DNA from: Candidatus Puniceispirillum sp.
GTDB taxonomy: Bacteria > Pseudomonadota > Alphaproteobacteria > Puniceispirillales > Puniceispirillaceae
Reading direction: 5' to 3'
DNA length: 64,000 bases
Assembly: GCA_028383305.1 (NCBI GenBank)
Contig: JAOEVD010000009.1
Span: forward strand, 23,723 to 87,722
In this document: in pieces, positions 61,824-64,000 of the stretch
How positions within the stretch are numbered: position 1 is the stretch's first letter
Layout of the letters: each line of letters begins with the position of its first letter
Notes under the pieces: generated by a model
Database searches by the model: none
What the model was told of the DNA's origin: nothing
The model's input: the letters and a program-made list of their open reading frames with translations, nothing else
Made by a program: the position numbers and the translations under genes

Positions 61824-62513
61824 ATGGCAGGTGACGGTTTCAACCATGTTTATGACAAGGCTGCGATGGCCCGGTCGGTAGCACGGATGCTTCTTGAAAT
61901 TGACGCGGTTCTATTTCGTGCGGATGAGCCATTTAAACTGACCTCTGGCATGATGAGTCCGGTCTATATTGATTGCCGCAAGATTATTTCTTTCCCAAGG
62001 ATGCGTTCGGCCATGATGGATTATGGCGCAACGGTCATTTTAAATGATATCGGCTATGAATCACTTGACGCCTTGGCAGGCGGCGAGACAGCCGGTATTC
62101 CGTTTGCAGCATGGCTTGCCGAGCGAACCCACCTGCCGATGCAATATGTCCGCAAAAAGCCAAAAGGCTTTGGCCGTGATGCGCGGATCGAAGGCGATAT
62201 TTCTGAAGGCCAGCGTATTTTGCTTGTCGAAGATCTGACAACTGATGGCGGCAGCAAGCTGAATTTTGTCAAGGCCATGCGCACCGCCGGTGCCGAGGTC
62301 GCGCATACATTCGTGATTTTCTATTACGATATTTTCAAAGACACACCAGCCCGCCTTGCCGAAGATGGCATCAGCCTTCACTATTTGGCGACATGGTGGG
62401 ATGTTCTTGCCGAATGCAAGGATTCAAAAAGATTTGATCCGAAGACATTGGCCGCCGTCGAAGATTTTTTGAATAATCCGCGTGAATGGTCAAAGGCAAA
62501 TGGCGGCGTCTAG
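61824..62513 (+). CDS. pyrE: orotate phosphoribosyltransferase
   Basis: 229 residues. [17 protein letters not shown] is the orotate loop, [17 protein letters not shown] the flexible catalytic loop with Lys residues, and [15 protein letters not shown] the PRPP motif (VED--T-GGS). It forms OMP from orotate and PRPP. GAGGA precedes the start. Two hairpins lie in the leader. Confidence 0.94.
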   Translation: MAGDGFNHVYDKAAMARSVARMLLEIDAVLFRADEPFKLTSGMMSPVYIDCRKIISFPRMRSAMMDYGATVILNDIGYESLDALAGGETAGIPFAAWLAERTHLPMQYVRKKPKGFGRDARIEGDISEGQRILLVEDLTTDGGSKLNFVKAMRTAGAEVAHTFVIFYYDIFKDTPARLAEDGISLHYLATWWDVLAECKDSKRFDPKTLAAVEDFLNNPREWSKANGGV

Positions 62514-62681
62514 CTAATTTGATTTATCGAGCGCCTGTTTTGCAATGCCATTTGCAACAATATTTAAATCGAGTCCATGCTTTGTCGAGATTTTTTGCTA
62601 GCACCAAAAAGTGATTATGCAGAATAATCAGGCAAAATTGGCGGGGAAGGTTTTCCGCTGCAAGGATATTAGGTGCGGCCA

Positions 62682-64000
62682 ATGGCGGATTTCGACTATA
62701 TCATTATTGGTGCTGGATCGGCGGGATGTGTTCTTGCCAACCGCCTTAGCAGTAGCGGCAAATTCAATGTGCTGCTGATCGAGGCTGGGCCAACTGATAA
62801 GCGCTTTTGGGTCAAAACCCCAATTGGTTATAGCATGACCTTCCATGATGAAACGATCAATTGGGCTTATCATACGACTTCTGAAACTGGCCTTGGCAAT
62901 CGCCAGCTATATTGGCCGCGTGGCAAAATTCTTGGCGGGTCAAGCTCGATCAATGCGCTTGTCTATCATCATGGCCAACCTGCCGATTATGATGATTGGG
63001 CGGCGGCAGGCAATCCGGGTTGGAACTATCATGCAATCAAGCCGGTTTATGATGGGTTTGAGGATATTATCCGCGCCGATACGCAGCCCGTACGCATGGG
63101 AAAATTGACGGTTAGTGATGTTGCCGATGAATATCACCCGCTAAAATCATATTTCTTTGCAATGGCAAATGAGATGGGGCTGCAAAATGACGCTGCCTGT
63201 CAATTGGATGGTGAGGGCATCTATCCCTATTTCATCACCACCCGCAAAGGCCAGCGTTGTTCATCATCGCAAGCCTTTTTAGCGCCAGCCCGTGGCCGCC
63301 CAAATTTAACCATCATGACCGATTCAATGGCAACGCGTATCGAAACTGCTAATGGCCGGGCTGTCGCGGTTCATGTGATGCAAAAGGGCAAGGCGATCCG
63401 TTTGGCGGCGTCATGTGAAATCATCTTGTCGGCTGGCGCGGTTAATTCGCCGCAAATTCTGCAATTATCCGGCATTGGTTCGGGCGCGATCAGCCAACGC
63501 CATGGCATTGATGCTGTTCTTGATCAACCAAATGTCGGGCTGCATCTGTCTGATCATCTTGGCATCAGTTATTACCAAAAGGCTAACCAGCCAACGCTGA
63601 ACGCCATTCTTGGCAGTTGGCCGCGGGTTGCGCTTGCTGGACTGCAATATCTTTTGCAGAAAAAAGGCCCGTTATCGCTTGGCGTTAATCAGCTTGGTGG
63701 GTTGCTTTGCGCAAAACCCAACGCGCTAAGACCCGATATGCAGGTCTATATCAATCCAATCACCTATCGCCCCGCCCCGCAAGGCGGGCGTCGGCTCATT
63801 TTGCCCGATCGTGAGTCTGGCTTTATTTTCAGCTTTAACGCCTGTCGTCCCTATAGTACTGGCCGGATTGAAATTACGAGCCCTGATTGGCGGCAGCCGC
63901 CGCGCATTGATGGCAATTACCTATCAGATCAGCGTGATCTGGATGATGTGGTGGCGATGGCGCGTTTGATTGGCAAGATGCAGGATAGCGTCACAATAAA
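62682..64000 (+). CDS. GMC-family oxidoreductase, choline-dehydrogenase-like (C-terminus off window)
   Basis: The frame opens at ATG 62682 (AGGTG upstream) and runs off the right edge, so about 439 residues are visible. It starts DFDYIIIGAGSAGCVLANRL, the FAD loop, with the GMC signatures YWPRGKILGGSSSINALVYH near 90 and EIILSAGAVNSPQILQLSGI near 255. The His/Asn active-site pair would lie beyond the edge. It oxidises an alcohol (choline, or another primary alcohol); no betB or betI is seen nearby. Confidence 0.9.
   Translation, partial: MADFDYIIIGAGSAGCVLANRLSSSGKFNVLLIEAGPTDKRFWVKTPIGYSMTFHDETINWAYHTTSETGLGNRQLYWPRGKILGGSSSINALVYHHGQPADYDDWAAAGNPGWNYHAIKPVYDGFEDIIRADTQPVRMGKLTVSDVADEYHPLKSYFFAMANEMGLQNDAACQLDGEGIYPYFITTRKGQRCSSSQAFLAPARGRPNLTIMTDSMATRIETANGRAVAVHVMQKGKAIRLAASCEIILSAGAVNSPQILQLSGIGSGAISQRHGIDAVLDQPNVGLHLSDHLGISYYQKANQPTLNAILGSWPRVALAGLQYLLQKKGPLSLGVNQLGGLLCAKPNALRPDMQVYINPITYRPAPQGGRRLILPDRESGFIFSFNACRPYSTGRIEITSPDWRQPPRIDGNYLSDQRDLDDVVAMARLIGKMQDSVTI

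Noticed and set aside
1..64000. tRNA, rRNA, CRISPR, prophage or transposase genes
   Set aside because: No cloverleaf-like segments, repeat-spacer arrays or transposase motifs were found on reading both strands.

Overview
The window is a gene-dense stretch (about 48-50% GC by eye, few long gaps) of an alphaproteobacterial chromosome. The PHB/acyl-CoA-style metabolism, the alphaproteobacterial phoR-pst-phoU-phoB order, the AqpS-type arsenic pair and the many CoA-transferase clusters suggest a marine heterotroph. The gene content and base composition would fit the SAR116 (Puniceispirillales) group, but that placement is inference only. No rRNA, tRNA, CRISPR array, prophage or intact insertion sequence was seen.

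Layout: 1-3.9 kb holds the start of a HupE/UreJ-like exported protein (cut by the left edge), a divergent exported DUF4198-type protein, an M20-type amidohydrolase and a beta-hydroxyacid dehydrogenase. 3.9-8.9 kb (minus strand) is a beta-oxidation operon: FadB-like, thiolase, long acyl-CoA dehydrogenase. Divergent from it, 9.2-11.4 kb is a translationally coupled trio: SBP56/methanethiol oxidase, [2Fe-2S] ferredoxin, CoA-binding protein. metF and metR follow, divergent, with an exact MetR box between them. 13.4-23.4 kb has a signal-less NMT1/THI5 protein, a four-step set (HMG-CoA lyase, methylglutaconyl-CoA hydratase, acyl-CoA dehydrogenase, SUGCT-like CoA-transferase), a ketopantoate-reductase-like protein, a ThDP enzyme and an IlvD/Edd dehydratase. 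23.9-27.5 kb has a CoA-transferase/crotonase pair, an SDR without its catalytic tyrosine, and a relic of a TauD/TfdA dioxygenase.

The most interesting block is 27.5-43.4 kb. A thioesterase, an MmgE/PrpD (cis-aconitate-decarboxylase superfamily) protein, a MaoC-type itaconyl/mesaconyl-CoA hydratase, a CitE-type citramalyl-CoA lyase and a class III CoA-transferase form a module resembling bacterial itaconate/mesaconate breakdown to acetyl-CoA and pyruvate. A LysR regulator separates it from a second succinate-dehydrogenase-like complex (Fe-S, two short membrane anchors, flavoprotein with Cys instead of the flavin-linking His), coupled to a two-subunit class I fumarase/mesaconase and a FAD/NAD(P) protein. 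Propionyl-CoA carboxylase is next. Together these could oxidise and cleave a branched C5 dicarboxylate such as methylsuccinate, mesaconate or itaconate; that is a hypothesis.

43.6-64 kb: hydroxypyruvate isomerase and glucokinase; a CueR-like regulator with its own MerR-type operator; the phosphate island ppk-ppx-phoR-pstSCAB-phoU-phoB with Pho boxes before ppk and pstS; small proteins including an overlooked DUF2256 gene; an ArsC-AqpS arsenic pair; typA; pyrE behind two hairpins; and a GMC (choline-dehydrogenase-like) oxidoreductase cut by the right edge. Short 13-16 bp tandem duplications recur through the first 40 kb, 15 bp inside genes and mostly 16 bp between them.
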